Shown here piece after piece: positions 1 through 6,802 of a DNA stretch of 9,354 nucleotides. The DNA is from Sulfurospirillum sp. UBA1314 (GTDB lineage Bacteria > Campylobacterota > Campylobacteria > Campylobacterales > Sulfurospirillaceae). How positions within the stretch are numbered: the first letter of the stretch is position 1; every line of letters starts with the position of its first letter. Location: assembly GCA_002307095.1 (NCBI GenBank), contig DBTO01000065.1, positions 1 to 9,354 on the forward strand, read 5' to 3'. The notes under the pieces were generated by a model. That model was not told where the DNA came from and ran no database searches. It was given only the letters and a program-made list of their open reading frames with translations. The translations under genes were made by a program, and so were the position numbers.

Positions 1-123
1 AGAGAAAAAGTGATGGACAGTCTCTTAGCAAGCATTGATAATATGAACCAGCACTATGATAAGATCATGAAAGGCTCAATGGAGAGTAATGAATCCTACA
101 CTACTAAAAAAGCAGCAGCCTAA
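1..123 (+). CDS. 3' end of an unidentified ORF upstream of fliA (partial)
   Basis: Frame 1 is open from the window edge to the TAA at 121-123, giving about 40 C-terminal residues that end in KKAAA. The fragment is polar, charged and methionine-rich, with no recognisable domain. Its stop lies 35 bases inside fliA, which suggests translational coupling. In Campylobacter and Helicobacter a small uncharacterised gene sits between flhG and fliA, and this may be its equivalent; that is inference from gene order only. The start lies outside the window and no function can be assigned. Confidence 0.6.
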   Translation, partial: REKVMDSLLASIDNMNQHYDKIMKGSMESNESYTTKKAAA

Positions 124-808
124 TCCTTACAGCCAAAATATAAAAAAAGAGCAAGATGAACTTGTCTTGCAGTACCTTCCTGCCGTGCGTGCTATGGCGT
201 ATCGCCTTCGTGAACGACTTCCTGCCTCAGTGGATGTGAATGATCTGATTTCCATTGGAACGGAGGAGATGATCAAACTATCCCGTCGCTATGATAAAGA
301 CCAAAATGACTCTTTTTGGGGGTATGGCAAAAAACGTGTGTACGGTTCAATGCTCGATTTTTTACGCTCATTAGATACAATGAGTAGAGCCAACAGGCGC
401 CTCATCAAAATGGTCGATCATGAAATTACCGCCTATTTGGGAGAGCATGGAACGGAACCTGATGATGCTTATTTGGCGCAACTTTTAAATGAAGATATTG
501 AAAAGATAGCGGAAGCAAGAAATAGTGCTATGATTGTCTCTGTTATGTCTTTGAATGAACAGGTCACGATTCTCTCTGGCGAAGATACGGCGCAAAGAGT
601 GGAAAAAGATGAACTGATGGAGATGGTGCAAAACATCCTTACAACCTTTAATGAGCGAGAACAGATGATCATTCAACTCTACTATTTCGAAGAGCTCAAC
701 CTCAAAGAGATCAGTGAGATTTTGGAGATTAGTGAATCGAGAATTTCTCAAATTCATAAAAAACTTTTGGTAAAGATCAAAGAACAGTTGGGAATCAACC
801 ATGGCTGA
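89..808 (+). CDS. fliA: RNA polymerase sigma factor FliA (sigma-28) for flagellar genes
   Basis: This 239-residue protein is a flagellar sigma-70-family factor that directs RNA polymerase to late flagellar promoters such as those of flagellin genes. Region 2 spans roughly residues 25-97: YLPAVRAMAYRL leads into the core-binding segment VDVNDLISIGTEEMI, then the DNA-melting segment ending in GSMLDFLRSLD, which matches the FliA-type LRSLD signature. Region 3 follows at about 98-160. Region 4 (about 183-235) holds the helix-turn-helix LKEISEILEISESRISQIHKK that reads the -35 element. Length matches the family (about 235-240). The ATG at 89 has GGAG at 81-84, a rather short four-base spacing, and overlaps the previous ORF by 35 bases. 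The stop overlaps fliM by 8 bases. No sigma-28 promoter was seen in the short upstream stretch, so it is probably transcribed from an upstream flagellar promoter. Confidence 0.96.
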   Translation: MNPTLLKKQQPNPYSQNIKKEQDELVLQYLPAVRAMAYRLRERLPASVDVNDLISIGTEEMIKLSRRYDKDQNDSFWGYGKKRVYGSMLDFLRSLDTMSRANRRLIKMVDHEITAYLGEHGTEPDDAYLAQLLNEDIEKIAEARNSAMIVSVMSLNEQVTILSGEDTAQRVEKDELMEMVQNILTTFNEREQMIIQLYYFEELNLKEISEILEISESRISQIHKKLLVKIKEQLGINHG

Positions 809-1859
809 TATATTAAGTCAAGAAGAGATCGATGCGCTCTTGGAAGTTGTCGAAGAAGAGGGCGATACCCTCTCCTCTGAAGCTGAACCTTCCGATACCA
901 GACAAGTCATCTTATATGATTTTAAACGACCCAATCGTGTCTCTAAAGAGCAGTTGCGTGCGGTAAAAGGTATTCACGATAAGATGGCGAGAAATCTCGC
1001 TTCTCAGATCTCTTCGATTATGCGCAGTATCGTAGAGATTCAACTCCATTCGGTCGATCAGATGACCTATGGTGAGTTTTTGATGTCCCTTCCAAGCCCA
1101 ACGAGCTTTAACGTCTTTTCGATTAAGCCATTGGATGGGAATTGCATCATTGAGATCAACCCGTCCATCGCGTTTCCGATGATCGACAGACTCTTGGGAG
1201 GACTGGGAGAGTCGTATGAATCAACCCGTGAGTTAACGGACATTGAGCTCAATCTTCTGGATGCCATTTTGCGTATTATCATGCAACGCCTCAAAGAGGG
1301 CTGGGCTCCGATTACCGACATGTACCCAACGGTTGAGACCAAAGAGTCCAGCCCCAACGTTGTTCAAATCGTTTCGCAAAATGAAATTGTCATTATGGTC
1401 GTGATGGAGATTATCATTGGAAATTCCAGCGGTATGATCAATCTGTGTTACCCTGTTATTTATTTAGAACCGATTCTCTCTCGCCTTGCGAACCGTGATA
1501 TTATGTTAGGTGAAACGAGTGCAAAAAAAAGTCGTAATAAAGAGCTCAATACACTCATTTCACGTGCGGAAGTCTTTATTGAGTCCATCATTGGACAAGC
1601 AGAACTCAGTGTTGGAGAGCTTTTAGAGCTTAAAAAAGGCGATATTATGAGGCTTGATCGCGCAGCAGATGATAAAGCTATTGTGATGATTGATAAAAAA
1701 GAGCTTTTTTTAGCAGAGATTGGCTTGCATCGTTTCCGTAAATCGATTAAAATAGAGAGTTTGGTTAGAACCGATAAAGATGAAGTGAAAAGTGCGCTCG
1801 AAGAGCTAGAACACATTCGAAAATCAAAAATTTCATCATTTGATACATCGCAGGGGTAA
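801..1859 (+). CDS. fliM: Flagellar motor switch protein FliM
   Basis: FliM (352 residues) forms part of the cytoplasmic C-ring and receives phosphorylated CheY to change the direction of flagellar rotation. The N-terminal CheY-P-binding peptide is intact (LSQEEIDALL, residues 5-14) and is joined to the body by an acidic linker. The middle CheC-like domain runs from about 37 to 235 and carries the conserved GGLG loop at 133-136, which in known FliM contacts FliG. A C-terminal FliN/SpoA-type domain lies at about 255-335. A GGGA ribosome site (790-793) within the end of fliA precedes the ATG, and the 8-base overlap with fliA indicates coupled translation. Length is as expected. fliY follows after 3 bases. 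Confidence 0.97.
   Translation: MADILSQEEIDALLEVVEEEGDTLSSEAEPSDTRQVILYDFKRPNRVSKEQLRAVKGIHDKMARNLASQISSIMRSIVEIQLHSVDQMTYGEFLMSLPSPTSFNVFSIKPLDGNCIIEINPSIAFPMIDRLLGGLGESYESTRELTDIELNLLDAILRIIMQRLKEGWAPITDMYPTVETKESSPNVVQIVSQNEIVIMVVMEIIIGNSSGMINLCYPVIYLEPILSRLANRDIMLGETSAKKSRNKELNTLISRAEVFIESIIGQAELSVGELLELKKGDIMRLDRAADDKAIVMIDKKELFLAEIGLHRFRKSIKIESLVRTDKDEVKSALEELEHIRKSKISSFDTSQG
1852..1856 (+). promoter_or_regulatory. Ribosome-binding site deciding the GTG start of fliY
   Basis: AGGGG lies six bases before GTG at 1863, inside the last codons of fliM. The only other nearby GTG (1861) is followed at once by TGA, so 1863 is the workable start. Confidence 0.65.
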
Positions 1860-1862
1860 AGT

Positions 1863-2726
1863 GTGAATAATACATTTGTACAATTATTACAACAAGAGGT
1901 TGTCTCTACCATTGAAGGCTTAACCGGCATTGCTCCTACCGTTGAACTCAACAAAGAGGAGAACGGCGAGAGTAAACTTAAACTGAGCCCGCCACTTGCT
2001 AAACTTGACATCACTGTGGGTGGTGAACTTCATGGCAGAATGCGTGTTACGATGGCAACGTCTATTGCAACAGCTATTGGCGATATGATGCTGGGTGGTG
2101 AAGGGGATGAAAAAGAGGAGATGGATGCCGAAGATCTTGATGCAACCAAAGAGATTATCTCCAATATTTTAAGTTCTTTTTCACGCTCTTTGGGCAGTCA
2201 GAAAAATATGCCAAAACTTGAGTTTGAGATCGATAATGTGGAATATGTTGATGCCAACAGTCAGATTGATTTTAAAGGGTATGAGAAGCTTTTTATCTAT
2301 AATTTAGCAGTTCATAACTCTCACGACACGATTGCTTTTGCCATCACGCATGAACTGATTCCTTTGATTGGCGAAGAGGTTTCAATATCCTCAGCAGAAG
2401 ATGAAACAGAAAATTTTGTGTATGAAGAACCTAAAAAAGTTGTGATGGGTATCAGTCCGGAAGAGCTGAGCAATATTGAGCTGATTAAAGATGTCAGACT
2501 ACCTATTCGTGTGCGTATAGGCTCTAAAAAAATGCTTTTGAAAGATGTTTTAAGTATGGATATAGGGTCTGTCATTGAACTGGATCAGTTAGCCAATGAT
2601 CCTTTGGAAATTTTAGTAGGCGATAAAGTCATTGCTATGGGTGAAGTGGTCATCGTTGATGGTAACTTTGGTGTCCAAATCGGTGAGATCGGTACTAAAC
2701 GTGAACGACTCGAAAAATTGAGATAG
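1863..2726 (+). CDS. fliY: Flagellar motor switch protein FliY (CheC-like domain plus FliN domain)
   Basis: This 287-residue C-ring protein starts with GTG. Residues about 1-190 resemble the CheC/FliM fold: the segment LDITVGGELHGRMRVTM is followed by a helix around 88-108. Residues about 205-285 form a FliN/SpoA domain, with LIKDVRLPIRVRIGSKKM, the LLKDVL helix, GSVIELDQ and the closing G-FGVQIGEI strand. The N-terminal EIDALL-type CheY-binding peptide found in FliM and in Bacillus FliY is absent. In the CheC phosphatase pattern (D/S-x3-E-x2-N) the segment DATKEIISN has Ser where Asn is expected, with Asn one place later, so phosphatase activity is doubtful. The gene sits 3 bases after fliM, as in other Campylobacterota. 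A separate fliN is normally present elsewhere in these genomes, but is not in this window. Confidence 0.94.
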   Translation: MNNTFVQLLQQEVVSTIEGLTGIAPTVELNKEENGESKLKLSPPLAKLDITVGGELHGRMRVTMATSIATAIGDMMLGGEGDEKEEMDAEDLDATKEIISNILSSFSRSLGSQKNMPKLEFEIDNVEYVDANSQIDFKGYEKLFIYNLAVHNSHDTIAFAITHELIPLIGEEVSISSAEDETENFVYEEPKKVVMGISPEELSNIELIKDVRLPIRVRIGSKKMLLKDVLSMDIGSVIELDQLANDPLEILVGDKVIAMGEVVIVDGNFGVQIGEIGTKRERLEKLR

Positions 2727-2734
2727 AAAAGATT

Positions 2735-3472
2735 ATGGAAGAAGAGCAACAGCACATTAAAGATACCGAACACTCTAATGAATGGAGTGTTCTTCGCATT
2801 ATGTCGGATTTTGTAAAAGGATTTGATGAACTCCAAGACTTAGGTCCTTCGGTGACATTTTTTGGCAGTGCACGGTTTCATGCCAATCATCGTTATTACC
2901 AAGATGCCCACACATTGGCATTTGAGCTAGGGAAAAAAGGGTATTCCATCATCACAGGTGGTTCCAAAGGCATTATGGAAGCGGCAAATAAAGGGGGCTT
3001 TGACTCCAAAAATTGCCAATCCATTGGACTAAACATCAACCTTCCTCATGAACAAACAAGCAACCAATACACAACCAAGCATCTGACTTTTGACTACTTT
3101 TTTGTGCGCAAAGTGATGCTCATTAAATACTCGCTTGCGTATGTTATTTTTCCCGGTGGATTTGGTACGCTTGATGAGCTTTTTGAAGCATTGACGCTTA
3201 CGCAAACTGGCAAAATCACTAAAATTAGTATCTTTTTATACGGGAAAAGTTACTGGGAAAAACTCTATGATTTTATTGCGACGACGCTCGTCGAGCATCA
3301 TACGATTCGCCCAGAAGACGTTGAACTCATTATTTTAACGGATGATATGGATGAAATTATTACTAAAATCGATGAGCGTTTAGTGCTTTATACCAATGAG
3401 ATGAAAAAAGAGGGGTCTACGCAAAGTCAGCATTATCAAAAAAACATTGAATTTTTATCGAATCAAGAGTAA
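2735..3472 (+). CDS. LOG-family nucleoside 5'-monophosphate phosphoribohydrolase (TIGR00730-like)
   Basis: This 245-residue Rossmann-fold cytoplasmic protein belongs to the LOG/'lysine decarboxylase-like' family, whose characterised members cleave the ribose-base bond of nucleotides such as cytokinin riboside monophosphate or AMP. The first strand reads SVTFFGSARF (39-48). The phosphate-binding loop is GGSKGIMEAANKGG (75-88). The family signature PGGFGTLDELFE lies at 140-151 with the catalytic Glu148, and the conserved Arg125-Lys126 precedes it in FFVRKVML. About 35 N-terminal residues and a charged C-terminal tail flank the core. The ATG is 8 bases after fliY with only a weak purine-rich site. 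Its substrate is unknown, and older 'lysine decarboxylase' labels for this family are misleading. It separates the flagellar genes from the glycan genes, and nothing ties it to either function. Confidence 0.87.
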   Translation: MEEEQQHIKDTEHSNEWSVLRIMSDFVKGFDELQDLGPSVTFFGSARFHANHRYYQDAHTLAFELGKKGYSIITGGSKGIMEAANKGGFDSKNCQSIGLNINLPHEQTSNQYTTKHLTFDYFFVRKVMLIKYSLAYVIFPGGFGTLDELFEALTLTQTGKITKISIFLYGKSYWEKLYDFIATTLVEHHTIRPEDVELIILTDDMDEIITKIDERLVLYTNEMKKEGSTQSQHYQKNIEFLSNQE

Positions 3473-3474
3473 CA

Positions 3475-5163
3475 ATGACATTAAAACTTTATTTTAAATA
3501 CCGATTCAAAAAGCATCTTCCTTTTTTAGGCGCACTGCTTTTACTGAGCTTTGTGCTGTATGAGATCAGTTTTTACATCTTTAAAACCTATCGCGCTTTT
3601 TTTAATTCGGATGCTGCCATCGCCAATATTTTGGCGGAGGAGATTGTGCTTGCGGGGACATTTTTCCCAAGTCACTGGTGGTATGTCAACAATGACTTAT
3701 GGGTTTTTTACAAACAGCTTTTAGTCATTCCTTGGGTGCTTGCAGGTAAAAACGGTTATTTTGCTCATGCCTTTACGGTATTTGAAGTGAGTATTTTTAT
3801 GATCGTGTTTATCTACCTCTTTTTACGTTCCTTAATGCTCTCGCGTGCCTCTTCTATTATGGGAAGTGTCGTTGTTTGTATTGGATATTCGCCGATGTAT
3901 TTACGAGAGCTGTATGGCGAAGCGGCGTATACATGGTATTTTCTTTTCATGATTGCATTTATGTTTATTTTTCGAAAACTGAGCCCCCATGTAATTAGTA
4001 AAAGTACGCAAATTAAAGCGTTTATCTTTTTTATGATGTTGCTGTATTTACTGGTTCTAGCCAATCCGATACGTTTTTTTGTCTACTATCTTGCCTCCTT
4101 TTTTGGAGCACTTGCGCTTAATATCTATTTTGCACGTGATAGCGTTAAAACCTTTCAACACGCCGTGTACCGTCTTTTATCTATCAAACGTATGGTGATT
4201 TTTGCTTTTGCCTGTTTGGTCATGGGCTTAGCAGCTATGGCGCATTTTAATCTTTTAGAGAGTTTACATCTCGCAGGAGGAGCTAATAATGCAGGACTTG
4301 TTTCGGTTGAAATTCTTCCCATCCATGCGGCACACGCTTTTTTAGGGCTGCTTAACTTCATTGGAGCCGAATGGACAGAAGGGGTACGTGCTGCTTCTCT
4401 TGAAGGGGCGATCTCACTTTTGAAATTTGCGCTTTATCCTTTTGTTTTGATTATTCCTGCTTTACATGTAAAACGTTCTTTTTATCAAATGAGCGCAACA
4501 GAGCGCTTTTTTGTACTTTTTTCCTATGTTGGATTTGCGATTATTTACATTTTGTATTCAACAACGGCACTGCATGAAAATGCTTGGGCAGCACGCAATA
4601 ATATCCGTTATATTTCACCCTTTATCATGATGATTTTAGTCTGTAATGTCATTATGTGGCGCTTTTTCTCACTCTTTATCAAATTGATTTTATCCCTTAG
4701 TTTAACGATTTCACTGGGCCTTTCATGGAATTATGTCTCTCCTCCTGAATGGCGTGGCATTGTTGATGAGCGCATCGCTTTGGTGGAAGAGCTCAACAGT
4801 CGTGGGCTTCATTTTGGCTATGCAGAGTACTGGGATTCACACATTTACACCGTATTTAGCGATGGCAAAGTGGATATTCGCCCGATTGAGTTCAATGAAG
4901 TCGAAGGCATGAAACTGGTCAAATGGCTCTCAAGCGATCGATGGTATCAAAAAGATTCGACCGATGGCAAAGTCTTCTTTATGGTGATTCCTGAAGATAT
5001 TGATGACATGTACCGTGCCATGAAAGATTACAATATGCCCGATCCCATTGAGCAGTTTGCGATCGGCAAATTCACCGTTTTTGTGTTTGAGAAAAATCCG
5101 CTTTATGTGAAGAGAGCTAAAGCAGAAGCTAGGAAGAAAAAGCGTATAATGACGGCTCCTTAA
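3475..5163 (+). CDS. Polytopic membrane glycosyltransferase, GT-C type (ArnT/PMT-like)
   Basis: This 562-residue protein has about nine to eleven membrane helices over residues 17-420, then a soluble C-terminal region (about 425-562). After the first helix comes FFNSDAAIANILAEEI (42-57), placing an acidic residue (Asp46) in the first periplasmic loop, where GT-C enzymes keep their catalytic Asp. Later hallmarks are ARNNIRYISPF before a late helix, and the C-terminal pattern ELNSRGLHFGYAEYWDSH. I recognise that last pattern from other uncharacterised GT-C proteins. Such enzymes take a sugar from a polyprenyl phosphate carrier and transfer it outside the cytoplasm to a lipid, glycan or protein. 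The neighbouring polyprenyl-phosphate GT2 and SMR-type genes fit a donor-flippase-transferase set. The start follows the LOG stop by two bases, with AAGAG at 3465-3469. The exact donor and acceptor cannot be read from sequence, and no named subfamily is claimed. Confidence 0.75.
   Translation: MTLKLYFKYRFKKHLPFLGALLLLSFVLYEISFYIFKTYRAFFNSDAAIANILAEEIVLAGTFFPSHWWYVNNDLWVFYKQLLVIPWVLAGKNGYFAHAFTVFEVSIFMIVFIYLFLRSLMLSRASSIMGSVVVCIGYSPMYLRELYGEAAYTWYFLFMIAFMFIFRKLSPHVISKSTQIKAFIFFMMLLYLLVLANPIRFFVYYLASFFGALALNIYFARDSVKTFQHAVYRLLSIKRMVIFAFACLVMGLAAMAHFNLLESLHLAGGANNAGLVSVEILPIHAAHAFLGLLNFIGAEWTEGVRAASLEGAISLLKFALYPFVLIIPALHVKRSFYQMSATERFFVLFSYVGFAIIYILYSTTALHENAWAARNNIRYISPFIMMILVCNVIMWRFFSLFIKLILSLSLTISLGLSWNYVSPPEWRGIVDERIALVEELNSRGLHFGYAEYWDSHIYTVFSDGKVDIRPIEFNEVEGMKLVKWLSSDRWYQKDSTDGKVFFMVIPEDIDDMYRAMKDYNMPDPIEQFAIGKFTVFVFEKNPLYVKRAKAEARKKKRIMTAP
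4461..4472. repeat. Iterated palindrome TTTACATGTAAA, copy 1 (inside the GT-C gene)
   Basis: This is an exact 12-base palindrome within the coding sequence, read as codons TTA-CAT-GTA in the peptide ALHVK. It is identical to copies at 5164, 8321 and 8709. Confidence 0.8.
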
Positions 5164-5175
5164 TTTACATGTAAA
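5164..5175. repeat. Iterated palindrome TTTACATGTAAA, copy 2 (20-base gap before the GT2 gene)
   Basis: An exact copy starts on the base after the GT-C stop codon and fills 12 of the 20 intergenic bases. Its last three A residues form part of AAAGG (5173-5177), the ribosome-binding site for the GTG at 5184. A protein bound here could mask that site, but this is speculation. Confidence 0.8.
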
Positions 5176-5183
5176 GGTGTTAC

Positions 5184-6113
5184 GTGGAGTCTGTTACGAT
5201 AAGTGTTGTTTCTCCCATCTATGGCTGTAAAGAGTGTCTGTTTGAGCTTTACGATCGTTTAGTAAAGACACTGAGCCAAATTACTGAAAACTTCGAGATC
5301 ATTTTGGTGAATGATGCCTGTCCCCAAGCTTCGTGGGAGCGCATTGCGATGTTATGTGCTAAAGATCCCCGAGTGAAAGGCATTAATCTCTCCCGAAATT
5401 TTGGGCAACATTATGCCATCACCGCTGGGCTTGATCACGCAACGGGCGATTGGGTTGTGGTGATGGATTGCGATTTGCAAGACAGGCCCGAAGAGATCAT
5501 TAAGCTCTACAACAAAGCGTTGGATGGCTATGACATTGTTTTTGGAAGACGTGCAGAGCGTCAAGATAGTTTTATCAAACGGTTTGGCTCGATGGCATTT
5601 AACCGCGTTTTAGAGTATTTCACCGAAACCAAACACGATAACAGCATCGCCAATTTTGGTCTGTATGCCCACAAAGTGGTTGAGACGATTAACCGTTACC
5701 GTGAACACAGCCGCGATTTTTTACTCTTCGCTCAAATGGTCGGATTTAAAAAAGTTGAAATTGATATCGAACATGCCCCAAGGGCGCATGGCGAATCTTC
5801 GTATAATTTTTCAAAACTGTTTCGTTTGGCGATAGATTCGATTATTTCCCACTCCAATAAACCACTCAGGCTTTCGATTCAACTGGGCTTTTTCATCGCC
5901 TTAGCAAGCCTTGGGTATGCGAGCTGGCTGGTCATTCGTTACTTCTTTTACCATACACCCGCTGAGGGTTGGACGAGTTTGATGGTGTCGATGTTTTTTA
6001 TGTTTGGACTTCTGTTTGCCATTATTGGCATTACGGGACTTTACATCGGCAAGATCTTTGATGAGGTCAAACGACGACCTCTTTATGTGATTCAAGAGAC
6101 AATTAATTTATGA
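5184..6113 (+). CDS. Polyprenyl-phosphate glycosyltransferase, GT2 (ArnC/GtrB/DPM1-like)
   Basis: This 309-residue enzyme should transfer a sugar from its nucleotide form to undecaprenyl phosphate at the inner face of the membrane. The GT-A fold runs from about 4 to 225. It opens with ISVVSPIYGC, has the nucleotide-binding ILVNDACPQ (40-48), the INLSRNFGQHYAITAGLDHA block, and the DxD-type metal motif VMDCDLQD (Asp95, Asp97). FGRRAERQDS follows, then the RAHGESSYNFSKL segment (200-212). Two C-terminal membrane helices (about 231-253 and 264-288) complete the ArnC/GtrB architecture, close to the usual 310-325 residues. The start is GTG with AAAGG six bases upstream. The next Met is residue 56, too late for the fold. 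It overlaps wbqC by ATGA. The donor is probably the dTDP-amino sugar made by the downstream aminotransferase, inferred from context only. Confidence 0.9.
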   Translation: MESVTISVVSPIYGCKECLFELYDRLVKTLSQITENFEIILVNDACPQASWERIAMLCAKDPRVKGINLSRNFGQHYAITAGLDHATGDWVVVMDCDLQDRPEEIIKLYNKALDGYDIVFGRRAERQDSFIKRFGSMAFNRVLEYFTETKHDNSIANFGLYAHKVVETINRYREHSRDFLLFAQMVGFKKVEIDIEHAPRAHGESSYNFSKLFRLAIDSIISHSNKPLRLSIQLGFFIALASLGYASWLVIRYFFYHTPAEGWTSLMVSMFFMFGLLFAIIGITGLYIGKIFDEVKRRPLYVIQETINL

Positions 6114-6802
6114 AAAAAATAGCAATTTTACAATCGAATTATATCCCGTGGAAGGGATATTTTGACATTATTGGCAGTGTGGATGAGTTTGTTTTGTACG
6201 ATGATATGCAGTACACCAAAAATGACTGGCGCAATCGCAACAAAATTAAGACGCAAAATGGACTTCAATGGCTCAGTATTCCTGTACGTCAAGAGAGTTT
6301 GCATCAAAAAATCAATGAGACCAAAATTACCGATCCGAAATGGAACGTCAATCATTGGCGAAGCATCGCGCAAAGTTATGCCAAAGCGCCTCATTTTAAA
6401 GCGTATAAAGAGCAGTTTGAAGCTTTGTATATGAGTGCGACGATGGAGAGCATTAGTGAGATCAATCGCCATTTTATTGATGCGATCTGTACGATGTTAG
6501 AGATTAAAACAATCATTCGCGATTCCAGAGAATTTGTGTTAGCCGATGGTAAAAGTGAACGCCTTTTAGCGCTCAATCAAGATCTTGGCGCCACAACCTA
6601 CCTTAGCGGACCTGCGGCGAAAGATTATTTGGATGAATCCATTTTTAAAGAAGCAGGAATAGCGGTTGAATGGATGGATTACAGTGGGTATAGCGAGTAC
6701 CATCAGCTTTTTCCGCCGTTTGAGCATGGCGTGAGTGTGATTGATCTCATCTTCAATGAAGGCGAAAACGCCAAAAATTTTCTTAAAAGTAGTAAACAAT
6801 GA
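6110..6802 (+). CDS. WbqC-family protein
   Basis: This 230-residue cytoplasmic protein matches the WbqC family found in many O-antigen and surface-polysaccharide clusters. The diagnostic N-terminus is LQSNYIPWKGYFDII (7-21), followed by LYDDMQYTKNDWRNRN (29-44) and the WLSIPVR strand (54-60). A C-terminal TTYLSGPAAKDYL block and EWMDYSGYSEYHQLF also fit the family as I remember it. Its biochemical role is not firmly established. It overlaps the GT2 gene by four bases (ATGA) and the aminotransferase by four (ATGA), so the three products are likely made together. Location beside a 4-amino-sugar aminotransferase suggests action on the amino sugar, perhaps N-modification of the new amine, but the sequence does not show this. 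Length is typical and no membrane segment is present. Confidence 0.88.
   Translation: MKKIAILQSNYIPWKGYFDIIGSVDEFVLYDDMQYTKNDWRNRNKIKTQNGLQWLSIPVRQESLHQKINETKITDPKWNVNHWRSIAQSYAKAPHFKAYKEQFEALYMSATMESISEINRHFIDAICTMLEIKTIIRDSREFVLADGKSERLLALNQDLGATTYLSGPAAKDYLDESIFKEAGIAVEWMDYSGYSEYHQLFPPFEHGVSVIDLIFNEGENAKNFLKSSKQ

Noticed and set aside
1460..2014. A 184-codon open frame on the - strand across the end of fliM and start of fliY
   Set aside because: It is serine- and leucine-rich low-complexity sequence antisense to two clear genes, with no domain and no ribosome site that I could support. It is a shadow frame.
6162..6434. A 90-codon + strand frame inside the WbqC gene
   Set aside because: It overlaps a recognised family member in another frame and its product resembles nothing; no independent support.
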